Assembly: GCA_014801075.1 (NCBI GenBank) | Contig: JAAVEW010000020.1 | Span: forward strand, 43,554-78,458 | DNA length: 34,905 bases | DNA from: Barnesiella sp. | GTDB taxonomy: Bacteria; Bacteroidota; Bacteroidia; Bacteroidales; Muribaculaceae | Reading direction: 5' to 3' | Part shown: in pieces, positions 1 to 7,955 of the stretch | Position numbering within the stretch: position 1 is the first letter of the stretch | Layout: every line of letters begins with the position of its first letter | Program-made: the position numbers and the translations under genes | The notes under the pieces: generated by a model | The model's input: the letters and a program-made list of their open reading frames with translations, nothing else | Database searches by the model: none | What the model was told of the DNA's origin: nothing

Positions 1-1419
1 ACCGTTGCCGGAGATTTCTATCCCCGCTCCGAAGCCCCTATCAAGGCACTGCGCCCCGGATGGGCCGAACAGCGTCCCGCCGACTGGTGGGCTTACCTCA
101 AAGAGGTAACAGCCTCCATTATGTCGCAGTCGGGCGTCAATGCCGCCGACATCAAAGCCATCGGTATCTCGTATCAGATGCACGGTCTTGTGGCCATAGA
201 CCGCGAGGGCCACGAGCTCCGCGATGCTATTATATGGTGTGACTCGCGCGGTGTGCCTTACGGCGAAAAAGCTTTTGCCGAAACCGGCGCCGGCGTGTGC
301 CTCGATCGTCTGCTCAACTCGCCGGGCAACTTTACCGCCGCCAAACTGCAGTGGGTGAAGCAGAACGAACCCGAAATTTTTGATAAAATATATAAGGTGA
401 TGCTCCCCGGCGACTATATCGCTTATCGATTGACCGGCGAGATATGCACCAACCCCGAGGGCCTCTCGGAGTATATGCTCTGGGACTTCAAGGAGAATGC
501 CCCCGCGCGCTTCCTGCTCGACTACTTCGGCTATAATCCCGACATACTTCCTGACGTGAAAGCCACTTTCGGCGTGCAGGGCTATGTGACCGCCGCCGTG
601 GCTGCCGAGCTCGGCCTCGCCGAGGGTACGCCCGTGACCTATCGTGCCGGCGACCAGCCCAACAACGCGCTGTCGCTCGGCGTGCTTGAGCCGGGACAGG
701 TGGCTTCGACTGCCGGAACGTCAGGTGTGGTTTACGGTATCAACGGCACTGTGGACCACGACCCGTTGTCGCGCGTCAACAACTTCGCCCACGTCAACCA
801 TTCAGCCGACAATACCCGTGTAGGTGTCATGACCTGCATCAACGGCACCGGCATTCTCAACTCATGGATTAAGCGCAACGTTGCGCCTACCGATTGCAGC
901 TATGCCGAAATGAATAATCTCGCTGCGGAAGTTCCTGCGGGTAGTGCGGGTGTGACCGTGCTACCCTTCGGCAACGGTGCCGAGCGCGTGCTCCGCAACC
1001 GTGAAATCGGTTGCTCGTTCCACGGTATCAACTTCAATGTGCACGACCGTCGCCACATCATGCGCGCCGCTCAGGAGGGTATCGTGTTCTCGTTCATGTA
1101 CGGTATGGAAATCATGCAGAGCATCGGCATGAAGATTGATTGCATCTCGGCCGGTAATGCCAATATGTTCCTGTCGCCCATCTTCCGCGACACGCTTGCC
1201 TCAGTATCAGGTGCTACCATCAAGCTTTACGAGACTGACGGCTCGGTTGGCGCTGCCCGCGGCGCAGGTATCGGCGCAGGTATCTATAAGAATGCCGCCG
1301 AGGCTTTCGACTCGTTGCAGCTCATCAGCGAGATTGCTCCCGCAGCCGACCGCGCTCCCTACCTCGAAGCCTACGCCCGCTGGAAATCAACCCTCGAAAC
1401 TGTCCTCTCCACCAAATAG
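1..1419 (+). CDS. xylB: Xylulokinase, 5' end outside the window
   Basis: Phosphorylates D-xylulose with ATP to xylulose 5-phosphate, the last step of the isomerase route from xylose into the pentose phosphate pathway; cytoplasmic FGGY-family kinase. The frame is open from base 1, so the gene enters from the left; an internal ATG at 121 is not the start, because the residues before it (GWAEQRPADWW) are the typical N-terminal xylulokinase motif. The second-domain nucleotide-binding motif is visible as the AGTSGVVYG stretch near base 712, with the substrate-side GDQPNNA just before it. The C-terminal glycine-rich AARGAGIGAG near 1252 is also typical of FGGY kinases. About 473 codons are visible out of a usual ~490-500, so only a short N-terminus is missing. 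It is followed on the same strand by xylA and a sugar symporter gene, which supports xylose rather than glycerol or gluconate as substrate. Family call is firm. Confidence 0.95.
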   Translation, partial: TVAGDFYPRSEAPIKALRPGWAEQRPADWWAYLKEVTASIMSQSGVNAADIKAIGISYQMHGLVAIDREGHELRDAIIWCDSRGVPYGEKAFAETGAGVCLDRLLNSPGNFTAAKLQWVKQNEPEIFDKIYKVMLPGDYIAYRLTGEICTNPEGLSEYMLWDFKENAPARFLLDYFGYNPDILPDVKATFGVQGYVTAAVAAELGLAEGTPVTYRAGDQPNNALSLGVLEPGQVASTAGTSGVVYGINGTVDHDPLSRVNNFAHVNHSADNTRVGVMTCINGTGILNSWIKRNVAPTDCSYAEMNNLAAEVPAGSAGVTVLPFGNGAERVLRNREIGCSFHGINFNVHDRRHIMRAAQEGIVFSFMYGMEIMQSIGMKIDCISAGNANMFLSPIFRDTLASVSGATIKLYETDGSVGAARGAGIGAGIYKNAAEAFDSLQLISEIAPAADRAPYLEAYARWKSTLETVLSTK

Positions 1420-1541
1420 TAGTACAGTAGAGCTTTTGAAAACAGTAGTACAGTAGCTTTAACAGTAGTACAGTAAATAATAACAGAAACGAAGAGGCGC
1501 AGCCCTCCTGTTCTACTGTCAAGACTCCTGTTCTCCTGTTT
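1417..1541. repeat. Cluster of short CAGTAGTACAGTA repeats (copy A of a dispersed family)
   Basis: The xylB-xylA gap holds three near-identical copies of the word CAGTAGTACAGTA in direct orientation (about 1418-1431, 1446-1459 and 1464-1474), followed by its reverse-complement relatives CTCCTGTTCTACTGT and CTCCTGTTCTCCTGTTT. Related sequence recurs at 4507-4630 and 9781-9925. The arrangement could fold as one long imperfect hairpin in the mRNA between xylB and xylA. I see no TAnnTTTG promoter between it and xylA. Confidence 0.75.
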
Positions 1542-1599
1542 AAAAAAAATATTATCGAAGAAATAAATTTAAAATCAACAACATAAACACATTTCAATT

Positions 1600-2919
1600 A
1601 TGGCAACAAAAGAGTATTTTCCCGGTATTGGAAAAATTAAATTTGAAGGAACTGAGTCCTACAATCCTATGGCCTACCGCTACTATGACGCAGAGCGCGT
1701 AGTGCTTGGCAAACCTATGAAAGAATGGCTTAAATTTGCCATGGCCTGGTGGCACACACTCTGCGCAGAGGGTGCTGACCAGTTTGGCGGCGGCACTAAG
1801 AACTTCCCCTGGAATCAGGGCACTACCGACGCCGTAGAACTTGCAAAACAGAAAGTTGACGCAGGCTTCGAATTCATGACCAAAATGGGTATCGAATACT
1901 TCTGTTTCCACGATGTTGACCTCGTGAGCGAGGGCGCTTCAATCGAGGAATATGAAGCCAACCTCAAGGCTGTAGTCGCTTACATCAAGGAGAAGATGGC
2001 CGCTACCGGCATCAAGAACCTCTGGGGCACTGCCAACGTATTCAGCCACGCCCGCTACATGAACGGTGCGGCTACCAACCCCGACTTCGACGTCGTAGCC
2101 CGCGCATGCGTGCAGATTAAGAACGCTATCGACGCCACTATCGAGCTCGGCGGTCAGAACTACGTGTTCTGGGGCGGTCGCGAAGGCTACATGAGCCTGC
2201 TCAACACCGACCAGAAGCGCGAAAAAGAGCACCTCGCTACCATGCTCACCATGGCCCGCGACTACGCCCGCTCTAAAGGTTTCACCGGCACATTCCTCAT
2301 CGAGCCCAAGCCCATGGAACCCTCAAAACACCAGTATGACGTTGACACCGAAACCGTTATCGGCTTCCTCAAAGCCCACGGTCTTGACAAGGACTTCAAG
2401 GTGAACATCGAGGTGAACCACGCTACTCTCGCCGGCCACACTTTCGAGCACGAACTCGCTGTGGCTGTTGACAACGGCATGCTCGGCTCAATCGACGCCA
2501 ACCGCGGTGACTACCAGAACGGCTGGGATACCGACCAGTTCCCCATCGACAACTACGAGCTCACTCAGGCTATGATGCAGATTATCCGCAACGGCGGTCT
2601 CGGCAACGGCGGTACCAACTTCGACGCCAAGACCCGTCGCAACTCTACCGATCCCGAGGATCTCTTCATCGCACACATCGCAGGTATGGACGCAATGGCC
2701 CGCGCTCTCCTCTCAGCTGCCGACGTGCTTGAGAAATCACCCTACAAGAAGATGCTTGCTGACCGCTACGCTTCGTTCGACGGCGGCGAAGGCAAGGCTT
2801 TCGAAGAGGGCAAACTCTCGCTTGAGGATGTTGTATCTTACGCCAAGAAGGCAGGTGAGCCCAAGCAGACTTCAGGCAAGCAGGAGCTCTACGAAGCTAT
2901 CGTCAACATGTACGTTTAA
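1600..2919 (+). CDS. xylA: Xylose isomerase
   Basis: Interconverts D-xylose and D-xylulose in the cytoplasm; a two-metal (Mg/Mn/Co) TIM-barrel enzyme. The 439-residue length fits the long class II family. Visible signatures are the catalytic-histidine motif FCFHDVDL (His104), WGGREGY, the metal-ligand stretch [14 protein letters not shown], the [16 protein letters not shown] region and [17 protein letters not shown], all of which carry known active-site or metal ligands. It starts with ATG after an A/T-rich stretch with no obvious strong Shine-Dalgarno, as is normal in Bacteroidetes. It lies 180 bp after xylB and 56 bp before the symporter gene, so the three are probably one operon. No frameshift or missing catalytic residue was seen. 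Confidence 0.98.
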   Translation: MATKEYFPGIGKIKFEGTESYNPMAYRYYDAERVVLGKPMKEWLKFAMAWWHTLCAEGADQFGGGTKNFPWNQGTTDAVELAKQKVDAGFEFMTKMGIEYFCFHDVDLVSEGASIEEYEANLKAVVAYIKEKMAATGIKNLWGTANVFSHARYMNGAATNPDFDVVARACVQIKNAIDATIELGGQNYVFWGGREGYMSLLNTDQKREKEHLATMLTMARDYARSKGFTGTFLIEPKPMEPSKHQYDVDTETVIGFLKAHGLDKDFKVNIEVNHATLAGHTFEHELAVAVDNGMLGSIDANRGDYQNGWDTDQFPIDNYELTQAMMQIIRNGGLGNGGTNFDAKTRRNSTDPEDLFIAHIAGMDAMARALLSAADVLEKSPYKKMLADRYASFDGGEGKAFEEGKLSLEDVVSYAKKAGEPKQTSGKQELYEAIVNMYV

Positions 2920-2934
2920 TTAAGTCAATCACCT

Positions 2935-2960
2935 GAGGGACGCGATGCATCGCGTCCCTC
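2935..2960. terminator. Perfect 26-bp palindrome between xylA and the symporter gene
   Basis: GAGGGACGCGATG is followed directly by its exact reverse complement, giving an 11-bp stem with a TGCA loop, then TTATATCCTT. With only 15 bp left before the symporter ATG it may be a partial terminator or an mRNA-stabilising hairpin that sets the xylA/symporter ratio. Its core ACGCGATnnATCGCGTCC is shared with the hairpin at 33107-33124. Confidence 0.7.
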
Positions 2961-2975
2961 TTATATCCTTATACC

Positions 2976-4463
2976 ATGAGCAAATATCAGAATTTACCTA
3001 AAAACGGGTCGATGGGCTATCTCTATGGCATTGTGGCAGTCGCAGTGCTCGGCGGATTGCTTTTCGGCTACGACACCGCTGTTATATCGGGAGCGGAAAA
3101 GGGGTTGCAGGCATTCTTCTCGGGAGCCGACGACTTCACTTATACCGATACCTTGCACGGCATCACCTCGTCGAGTGCGCTTATAGGCTGCATTATCGGC
3201 TCGGCGCTGTCAGGCATTTGCGCCTCGCGCTTCGGCCGCAAGCGTTCGCTGCTTATCGCGGCAGTGTTCTTCTTTGTATCGGCTCTCGGCAGCTATTGCC
3301 CGGAGTTCCTGCTGTTTGAGTACGGCAAGCCGTCGCTCAATCTCCTTTGGATGTTCAATTTCTACCGCATCGTTGGAGGCGTAGGCGTAGGTCTCGCTTC
3401 GGCTGTCTGCCCTATGTATATCGCCGAGGTCGCACCGGCCAACAAGCGTGGTGCGCTCGTGTCGTGGAACCAGTTTGCCATCATCTTCGGTCAGCTCGTC
3501 GTCTATGTGGTCAATACCCTCATACTCGGTGACCACCTGCAGCCCACCGTGGAGCAGATAGCCCAGCATATCTATCCGGCTGAGGCACAGTGGACCGTCG
3601 AGACAGGCTGGCGCTACATGTTTGGCAGCGAGGCAATCGTAGCCGGACTCTTCATCGTCCTCGTATGCTTCGTGCCCATGTCGCCCCGCTTCCTCGTCAT
3701 GAAAGGCCGCGACGCTCAGGCTCTCTACGTGCTTGCCCGCATCAACGGTGAGGCAAAGGCACGCGAGATTCTGACCGACATCAAAGCTACAACAAGCGAG
3801 CGCAGCGAGCGTCTCTTCTCGTTCGGTATAATGGTAGTGTTCGTGGGCATCATGCTCTCAGTGTTCCAGCAGGCTATCGGTATCAACGCCGTGCTCTATT
3901 ACGCACCGCGCATATTCGAGTCGATGGGCATGGGTAATCCCATGGTGCAGACCGTCATCATGGGTGTCATCAACATCGCGTTCACCGTCCTTGCCATCTT
4001 CACCGTGGAGCGTTGGGGCCGCAAACCGTTGCTCATCACCGGTTCTATCGGTATGGCAATCGGCGCGTTCGGCGTGGCGCTTCCCAATATCGTGGCACTT
4101 CCCCCCGTTGTTCCCGTTGCAGCTATCATGATTTACTCGGCATGCTTCATGTTCTCATGGGGTCCTATCTGCTGGGTGCTCATCTCCGAAATCTTCCCCA
4201 ACACTATCCGAAGCACCGCAGTCGCAATAGCCGTTGCCTTCCAGTGGATATTCAACTTCATCGTGTCGTCGACATTCATCCCGATGTACAACATGAAGCT
4301 CGGTTCGATGGGCGACAGCTTCGGCCACGTGTTCACCTACGCCCTCTACGGCTTCATCTGCCTCATCGCAGCATGGTTCGTGCTCAAGCTCGTCCCCGAA
4401 ACCAAGGGCAAGACCCTCGAACAGATGTCAGGCTACTGGCGCAACCGCCGCAACAAAGCCTGA
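2976..4463 (+). CDS. xylE: D-xylose/proton symporter, MFS sugar porter
   Basis: Inner membrane secondary transporter of the major facilitator superfamily, sugar porter family (XylE/GLUT type), importing xylose with H+. The 495-residue length matches. Family signatures: the first-helix GGLLFGYDTAVISG, the loop motif SRFGRKRSL after helix 2, the PMSPRFLV variant of PESPR after helix 6, QQAIGINAVLYYAPRIF in helix 7, the ERWGRKPLL loop after helix 8, and PETKGKTLEQ after helix 12. About 12 hydrophobic segments can be followed. There is an unusually long loop between helices 1 and 2 (residues ~47-60). Its position behind xylA makes xylose the likely substrate; other pentoses or hexoses cannot be excluded from sequence. 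Confidence 0.93.
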   Translation: MSKYQNLPKNGSMGYLYGIVAVAVLGGLLFGYDTAVISGAEKGLQAFFSGADDFTYTDTLHGITSSSALIGCIIGSALSGICASRFGRKRSLLIAAVFFFVSALGSYCPEFLLFEYGKPSLNLLWMFNFYRIVGGVGVGLASAVCPMYIAEVAPANKRGALVSWNQFAIIFGQLVVYVVNTLILGDHLQPTVEQIAQHIYPAEAQWTVETGWRYMFGSEAIVAGLFIVLVCFVPMSPRFLVMKGRDAQALYVLARINGEAKAREILTDIKATTSERSERLFSFGIMVVFVGIMLSVFQQAIGINAVLYYAPRIFESMGMGNPMVQTVIMGVINIAFTVLAIFTVERWGRKPLLITGSIGMAIGAFGVALPNIVALPPVVPVAAIMIYSACFMFSWGPICWVLISEIFPNTIRSTAVAIAVAFQWIFNFIVSSTFIPMYNMKLGSMGDSFGHVFTYALYGFICLIAAWFVLKLVPETKGKTLEQMSGYWRNRRNKA

Positions 4464-4531
4464 CCCCTACTGCTTACAAGACTTTACAGCAACAATAAAG
4501 TTGTGACACAATAGAGTCCTTTAAAAACAGT

Positions 4532-4621
4532 AGTACAATACCTGAAACAGGAGAACAGTAGCGTTGTTTGTTGCGCTATTGTTCTCCTGTCCATATTAAT
4601 GGACCTTTACTCTCCTGTGCT
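4532..4621. repeat. Left 90-bp direct repeat of the R-M island
   Basis: Matches 9785-9874 at 86 of 90 positions without gaps. Inside is a 17-bp hairpin (4547-4563 with 4574-4590, one G-T pair, 10-nt loop) and a smaller palindrome TCCATATTAATGGA. The repeat also supplies the ATG of the ORF at 4599. Sequence similarity to copy A (1417-1541) stops at the short CAGTAGTACAGTA and CTCCTGTTCTCCTGT words, so only this copy and the one at 9785 are full-length relatives. Confidence 0.9.
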
Positions 4622-5075
4622 CTATTACTTCGATGCAACCGCCCTCGGCTCCAACTATGCCGTCAACGAACAGGATTACCGCTGGTGGGTAATCCACGAG
4701 ATAGAGCGCAGGGGTTGGCGCATTGAAGCCGTGTACCTCGGAAACCCGAAGCGACACGATGAAAAATACCTGCTCATCAATCAGGGCTTAGCAGGTAAGC
4801 AACGCCTTGTGTCATTCTTCAACCGCTCCAACAACGAGGACTTGATTCTCGCCATACAGTCGGCAGGGGTCAGTCGAGGGCGCAACGGCTTCAGCAAAGA
4901 CAAGTCCGGCGAAAAACTCGCGTATCCGAAGTTATCGGCTTGCCGCTTTCGTAGTATAGCGGAGAAAGAATACCTACTCGAACACCGCACCGACGCTTTC
5001 GATACTCTCTACATCGGTTGCGAGAAATTCCCGTACCACGATACTTTTGCCCTGTCAATGTCAGGCGTGGTATAA
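4599..5075 (+). CDS. Hypothetical protein, start lies in the island repeat
   Basis: A 158-residue ORF that I do not recognise. It has ordinary globular composition, no signal peptide and no membrane segment. Regions that look conserved-like are QDYRWWVIHEIERRGWRI near residues 26-43, and FRSIAEKEYLLEHRTDAFDTLYIG toward the C-terminus (about residues 118-141, described here in two parts: FRSIAEKEYLL, then EHRTDAFDTLYIG). The only in-frame ATG near the front is inside the 90-bp repeat, so the first eight residues (MDLYSPVL) are repeat-encoded; the same eight residues are also encoded in the right-hand repeat. The native start may therefore have been lost on insertion, or a non-ATG codon further in may be used. 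It sits alone in front of two strong palindromes, so it is probably transcribed apart from the R-M genes. It could be a mobile-element cargo gene. Confidence 0.5.
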   Translation: MDLYSPVLYYFDATALGSNYAVNEQDYRWWVIHEIERRGWRIEAVYLGNPKRHDEKYLLINQGLAGKQRLVSFFNRSNNEDLILAIQSAGVSRGRNGFSKDKSGEKLAYPKLSACRFRSIAEKEYLLEHRTDAFDTLYIGCEKFPYHDTFALSMSGVV

Positions 5076-5096
5076 CCCAAGTATACGCGCCTATAA

Positions 5097-5141
5097 AATT
5101 GCTCAAATTCAGGCAAATAGTTTGCTGAATTTGTCGCAATT
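5097..5141. terminator. Long hairpin between the two small ORFs
   Basis: AATTGC and CAAATTCAGGCAAA on the left (5097-5117) pair with TTTGCTGAATTTG and GCAATT on the right (5121-5141), with one single-base bulge and a small internal loop. It starts 21 bp after the stop of the ORF ending at 5075. No clear T-run follows, so it may be a processing or recombination structure rather than an intrinsic terminator. Confidence 0.55.
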
Positions 5142-5143
5142 CT

Positions 5144-5194
5144 CAGAGAATTTTCGTACCATTGTATGTATAAAAACGACTTCAAAATTCTCTG
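5144..5194. promoter_or_regulatory. 11-bp inverted repeat just before the 88-residue ORF
   Basis: CAGAGAATTTT (5144-5154) and AAAATTCTCTG (5184-5194) are perfect inverted copies 29 bp apart; the right arm ends 3 bp before the ATG at 5198. In mRNA the stem would mask the ribosome landing region; as DNA it could be an operator for a dimeric repressor. Immediately preceded by the hairpin at 5097-5141. Confidence 0.5.
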
Positions 5195-5197
5195 AAT

Positions 5198-5464
5198 ATG
5201 GCAGTAAAAGTATATGTAATTTGCGACCCTCTCGCAATAAATTTTCTCGTTAACGACGACATCGACGGCTTCAAGGAATACCTTGACTCCGACGAATATC
5301 TCGACTTCGGAACGCCCGAAGTGTTCGGGACCGAACAACTGGCTCTCGCTTTCTGCGCCGGTTTAGGCTATGGCGTAAATGAAAGCGCTACTCCTAAACG
5401 CTATCCGCTTCGCTCGTGTGAGGAAGCCGACCTGCCGTTCATCGAAGCCATCGAGAATTATTGA
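5198..5464 (+). CDS. Small, strongly acidic hypothetical protein
   Basis: An 88-residue protein of unknown function. It has 17 Asp/Glu against 5 Lys/Arg, so it is strongly negative. Acidic residues cluster at 30-45 (the YLDSDEYLDFGTPE stretch) and near the C-terminus (CEEADLPFIEAIENY). There is no helix-turn-helix, so it is unlikely to be a classical R-M controller (C) protein. No signal peptide or membrane segment. It lies between a palindromic leader (5144-5194) and a terminator-like element (5527-5554), so it looks like its own transcription unit upstream of the methyltransferase. Its charge and position next to an R-M system would be compatible with a DNA-mimic type protein, but this is speculation; an ordinary cargo protein is equally possible. 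Confidence 0.6.
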   Translation: MAVKVYVICDPLAINFLVNDDIDGFKEYLDSDEYLDFGTPEVFGTEQLALAFCAGLGYGVNESATPKRYPLRSCEEADLPFIEAIENY

Positions 5465-5485
5465 CATTGCAAACAATATTTAACT

Positions 5486-5520
5486 TTAGTGTGCATTATT
5501 TTTATACCCCTGCACACTAA
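5486..5520. terminator. 10-bp stem after the acidic ORF
   Basis: TTAGTGTGCA (5486-5495) and TGCACACTAA (5511-5520) are perfect inverted copies with a 15-nt T-rich loop, 22 bp after the stop codon at 5464. Possible terminator or operator; there is no T-run directly after the stem. Confidence 0.5.
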
Positions 5521-5526
5521 TTTTGC

Positions 5527-5554
5527 ATCCGGGTTCCAAATCTCGGATTTTTTT
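5527..5554 (+). terminator. Small intrinsic terminator-like hairpin
   Basis: ATCCG (5527-5531) pairs with CGGAT (5544-5548), followed at once by TTTTTT (5549-5554). The stem is short, but the T-run makes it the best terminator candidate separating the acidic ORF from the R-M operon. Confidence 0.5.
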
Positions 5555-5556
5555 CG

Positions 5557-5564
5557 TAACTTTG
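5557..5564 (+). promoter_or_regulatory. Promoter -7 element for the R-M operon
   Basis: TAACTTTG matches the Bacteroidetes TAnnTTTG -7 consensus. No good TTTG box lies at the expected -33 position. Initiation here would give a leader of about 125 nt before the methyltransferase ATG at 5699. Confidence 0.5.
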
Positions 5565-5582
5565 AAACCTAATCGCGCACGC

Positions 5583-5689
5583 GCTGACAAAGACCAATTA
5601 TGTAAGAAACATTTCTTATACAACATATTACGGAACTTCCGTGTAGTCGCATAAAGGTTTGGTCGCCTGTCAGCACTACCCGGAAGTTC
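5583..5689 (+). promoter_or_regulatory. Structured leader of the methyltransferase with alternative pairings
   Basis: Two nested stems close the leader: GCTGACA (5583-5589) with TGTCAGC (5668-5674), and GACCAA (5592-5597) with TTGGTC (5659-5664). Inside are the hairpins GTAAGAA/TTCTTAT and ACGG-AACTT-CCGT (5630-5642). The inner GAACTTCCG (5633-5641) is also the exact complement of CGGAAGTTC (5681-5689), which ends 9 nt before the ATG. The local hairpin and the long-range pairing exclude each other, so the leader can switch between exposing and hiding the start region. At the DNA level ACGGAACTTCCGT is also a near-perfect operator-like palindrome. Confidence 0.5.
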
Positions 5690-5698
5690 TTTGTTTTT

Positions 5699-6802
5699 AT
5701 GAAAGAGTTGAAGGATAAATTAGCCTCTAATACTATCCGTACCATATCGCTTTTTTCAGGCGCAGGTGGTTTGGATATTGGCGCTATCTATGCGGGTGCC
5801 CAAATTATTTGGGCTAATGACATGAAGAAAGAGGCGTGCGAGTCTTATGCTTTAAACATAGGGAAACATATTCATCAGGGAGATATAAATTCATTTATCC
5901 CTTCGCTTTCAGCATATGCTGGTATAGATTTAGTAATTGGGGGGCCACCTTGTCAAGGTTTCTCTATAGCAGGTAAAATGGATGAAAACGATGAGCGAAG
6001 TAAACTTATCTGGAGTTATGCCAAAGTAGTTGAAACGGTCAAGCCCAAAGCTTTTATTATGGAAAACGTAAAAGCTCTTGCTGTGCTCGACAGATGGGCT
6101 TCAGTTCGGTCTTCACTGATGAAAAAATTCATAGAAATGGGGTATTCTGTCAATTTCATAGTTTTAAATGCCTCAGATTTTGATGTGCCTCAGGCAAGAG
6201 AGAGAGTATTCTTTATCGGTTTCAAGAACGGCACTATTTCTCCTCCCGATTTAGGTACCATGCTTATGCCGTACAAAGTAAAATCTAAAACTGTTCGGCA
6301 AGCTCTCGCTGTTCTTGACCGAGCAGGTTCAGGGAATAATACTTCTATTTGTAACGCAAGGATAACTTTGACACCACAGCCAGTTCTACGCAAATCTGCT
6401 TATGCAGGTATGCTTTTTAATGGACTTGGTCGTCCGCTTAAATTAGATGGGTACAGCGCAACATTACCGGCTTCTATGGGAGGTAATAAGACACCTATAA
6501 TTGATGAAAAAGCTCTTTACGATGGTATGACCCCATGGGTAGAGGGTTATCGAGATCGTGTAGAAAAAGATGTTTCTGTTGCGCAGAGAGAAACTGTTCC
6601 ATCATTCCTTCGTCGTATGACCGTTGACGAGGCAAGAGTAATTCAAACATTTCCCCTTGACTATATTTTTTGCGGGTCTCAATCTGCTCAATATACTCAA
6701 ATAGGTAATGCTGTGCCTTGTAATCTTTCCAAAGCAGTGTGTTCAATGGTAGTTGACGTTCTGCGTGGCAAAACCCCAATTCAATATTCTGGACTTTTTT
6801 AA
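5699..6802 (+). CDS. DNA (cytosine-5) methyltransferase of a type II R-M system
   Basis: Transfers a methyl group from SAM to C5 of cytosine in the recognition site, protecting host DNA from the adjacent endonuclease. All main m5C motifs are in order over 367 residues: motif I FSGAGGLDIG (19-28), motif IV GGPPCQGFS with catalytic Cys85 (81-89), motif VI MENV (121-124), motif VIII QARER (165-169), a variable target-recognition region (about 190-300), and motif X QIGNAVP (334-340). The gene is clearly more A+T-rich and uses different codons from the xyl genes, a sign of transfer. It is 11 bp from the endonuclease gene, so they are co-transcribed, with the methylase first. The recognition site cannot be read from the sequence; if the partner really is SacI-like, GAGCTC is the guess. 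Confidence 0.95.
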   Translation: MKELKDKLASNTIRTISLFSGAGGLDIGAIYAGAQIIWANDMKKEACESYALNIGKHIHQGDINSFIPSLSAYAGIDLVIGGPPCQGFSIAGKMDENDERSKLIWSYAKVVETVKPKAFIMENVKALAVLDRWASVRSSLMKKFIEMGYSVNFIVLNASDFDVPQARERVFFIGFKNGTISPPDLGTMLMPYKVKSKTVRQALAVLDRAGSGNNTSICNARITLTPQPVLRKSAYAGMLFNGLGRPLKLDGYSATLPASMGGNKTPIIDEKALYDGMTPWVEGYRDRVEKDVSVAQRETVPSFLRRMTVDEARVIQTFPLDYIFCGSQSAQYTQIGNAVPCNLSKAVCSMVVDVLRGKTPIQYSGLF

Positions 6803-6813
6803 TTACCTTCAAT

Positions 6814-7887
6814 ATGGCAACTGTAGATGTAAAAACGGCAGCTCTCATTCTTGACCGAGCTCTTATTGAAGCAACTCCCATCGAAGATGAGATTGCTTCA
6901 ATCATTACGACAGTTCTTAAGGGTACTCATAAGACATATCGTTATATACTTGTTAATGCCTTACTTGCTAAAGCAACAAACCAAGAGGTTGATGCTCTAA
7001 GTCTGCAAAAAGGAGATGGTAAAGGTGGCAAGTTCGATGCGCGAAGTCTCTGCCATAAAGTTCTGGTTCCTTTCGAAAAGTTAAAATTGCCTGGATGTTT
7101 AGGCGATTCCAATGAACCATTCCTAAATAAACCTGCTCGGTTTGTTTCTCTTTCAATGAGCAATGCGGTTAGAGCCGGTAAAGATAGAGAAACCCTTGAG
7201 AATCTCATCAAGGTTCTTTCGCATATTACTACGAGCGAAGATGCATATAATTACTTGAAGTCTGCAATGGTAGTTCTTATATCTAACCACGACGATTACC
7301 TTAAAAAATTTGCAATTGGAGATGCATTAATTGATGTTAGTGAGTTCTCCCAACTCGTTTTGGACTATATTTATAAAATTACTGTTCATTCTATGGAGGG
7401 CGAAGTTTGTCCTCTTATTGTAGCAGAATTGGAGCAATTATATCTCGGTAAAGATTTCAAAGTTGTTCCTCACAAAGTCAATGAAAGTGGCTCATCATCC
7501 AAAGAAGTGGGGGATATTGATGTGTTTGATACTGAAGGAACATTGGTAAACGCTATTGAAGTTAAAGATAAGTCATTCTCAGTTCAAGATGTTCTTCATG
7601 CAATTTCAAAATTTAGACAAGCCAATCTTGCCTCAAGTTTGTTTGTATATGGTAAAAACGTAACTTTTAATGAAGACGATGTTTACCATACTCTGAAAGC
7701 GATAGGTCGAGAAGGTCATTACTGCTGTCTCATTTCTATTCTGAACTATGCTAAGTTACGCATATCGGACTTAAAAACTGTTACTGTAAGAGATTTCGTT
7801 GATGGACTTTTGAAGTTTTCCAAAGTTATAAATGCAAACGATGACACCATTTGTGTAATAAAAGATATTGCCGCACAAATTTTTTGA
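6814..7887 (+). CDS. Probable type II restriction endonuclease, SacI family
   Basis: The 357-residue product directly follows the methyltransferase. The block FDARSLCHKVLVPFE, then LGDSNEPFLNKPARF (residues ~74-110), resembles the SacI restriction endonuclease family (RE_SacI) as I remember it. A PD-(D/E)xK nuclease core is plausible: GDIDVFDTEG gives Asp234/Asp236, and AIEVKDK gives the Glu249-x-Lys251 pair, separated by a predicted beta hairpin. Glu205 in VAELEQL is a candidate helix ligand. No signal peptide or membrane segment. The gene shows no frameshift, so the R-M pair appears intact. It contains one GAGCTC (6857-6862), which would need methylation if the specificity is SacI-like. Family assignment is by recall and context, not by search. 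Confidence 0.75.
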   Translation: MATVDVKTAALILDRALIEATPIEDEIASIITTVLKGTHKTYRYILVNALLAKATNQEVDALSLQKGDGKGGKFDARSLCHKVLVPFEKLKLPGCLGDSNEPFLNKPARFVSLSMSNAVRAGKDRETLENLIKVLSHITTSEDAYNYLKSAMVVLISNHDDYLKKFAIGDALIDVSEFSQLVLDYIYKITVHSMEGEVCPLIVAELEQLYLGKDFKVVPHKVNESGSSSKEVGDIDVFDTEGTLVNAIEVKDKSFSVQDVLHAISKFRQANLASSLFVYGKNVTFNEDDVYHTLKAIGREGHYCCLISILNYAKLRISDLKTVTVRDFVDGLLKFSKVINANDDTICVIKDIAAQIF

Positions 7888-7955
7888 TATTATTAAGGCA
7901 TATGAGAATATACTGTTTGTGACGAATTCATATACAAATTAAATTACTGGGATTT

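Noticed and set aside
1-1419. xylB as a 5'-truncated pseudogene starting at 121
   Set aside because: The frame is open to base 1 with conserved residues, so the truncation is only the window edge.
5198-5464. R-M controller (C) protein
   Set aside because: It is the right size and position, but has no helix-turn-helix and is strongly acidic rather than a DNA-binding protein.
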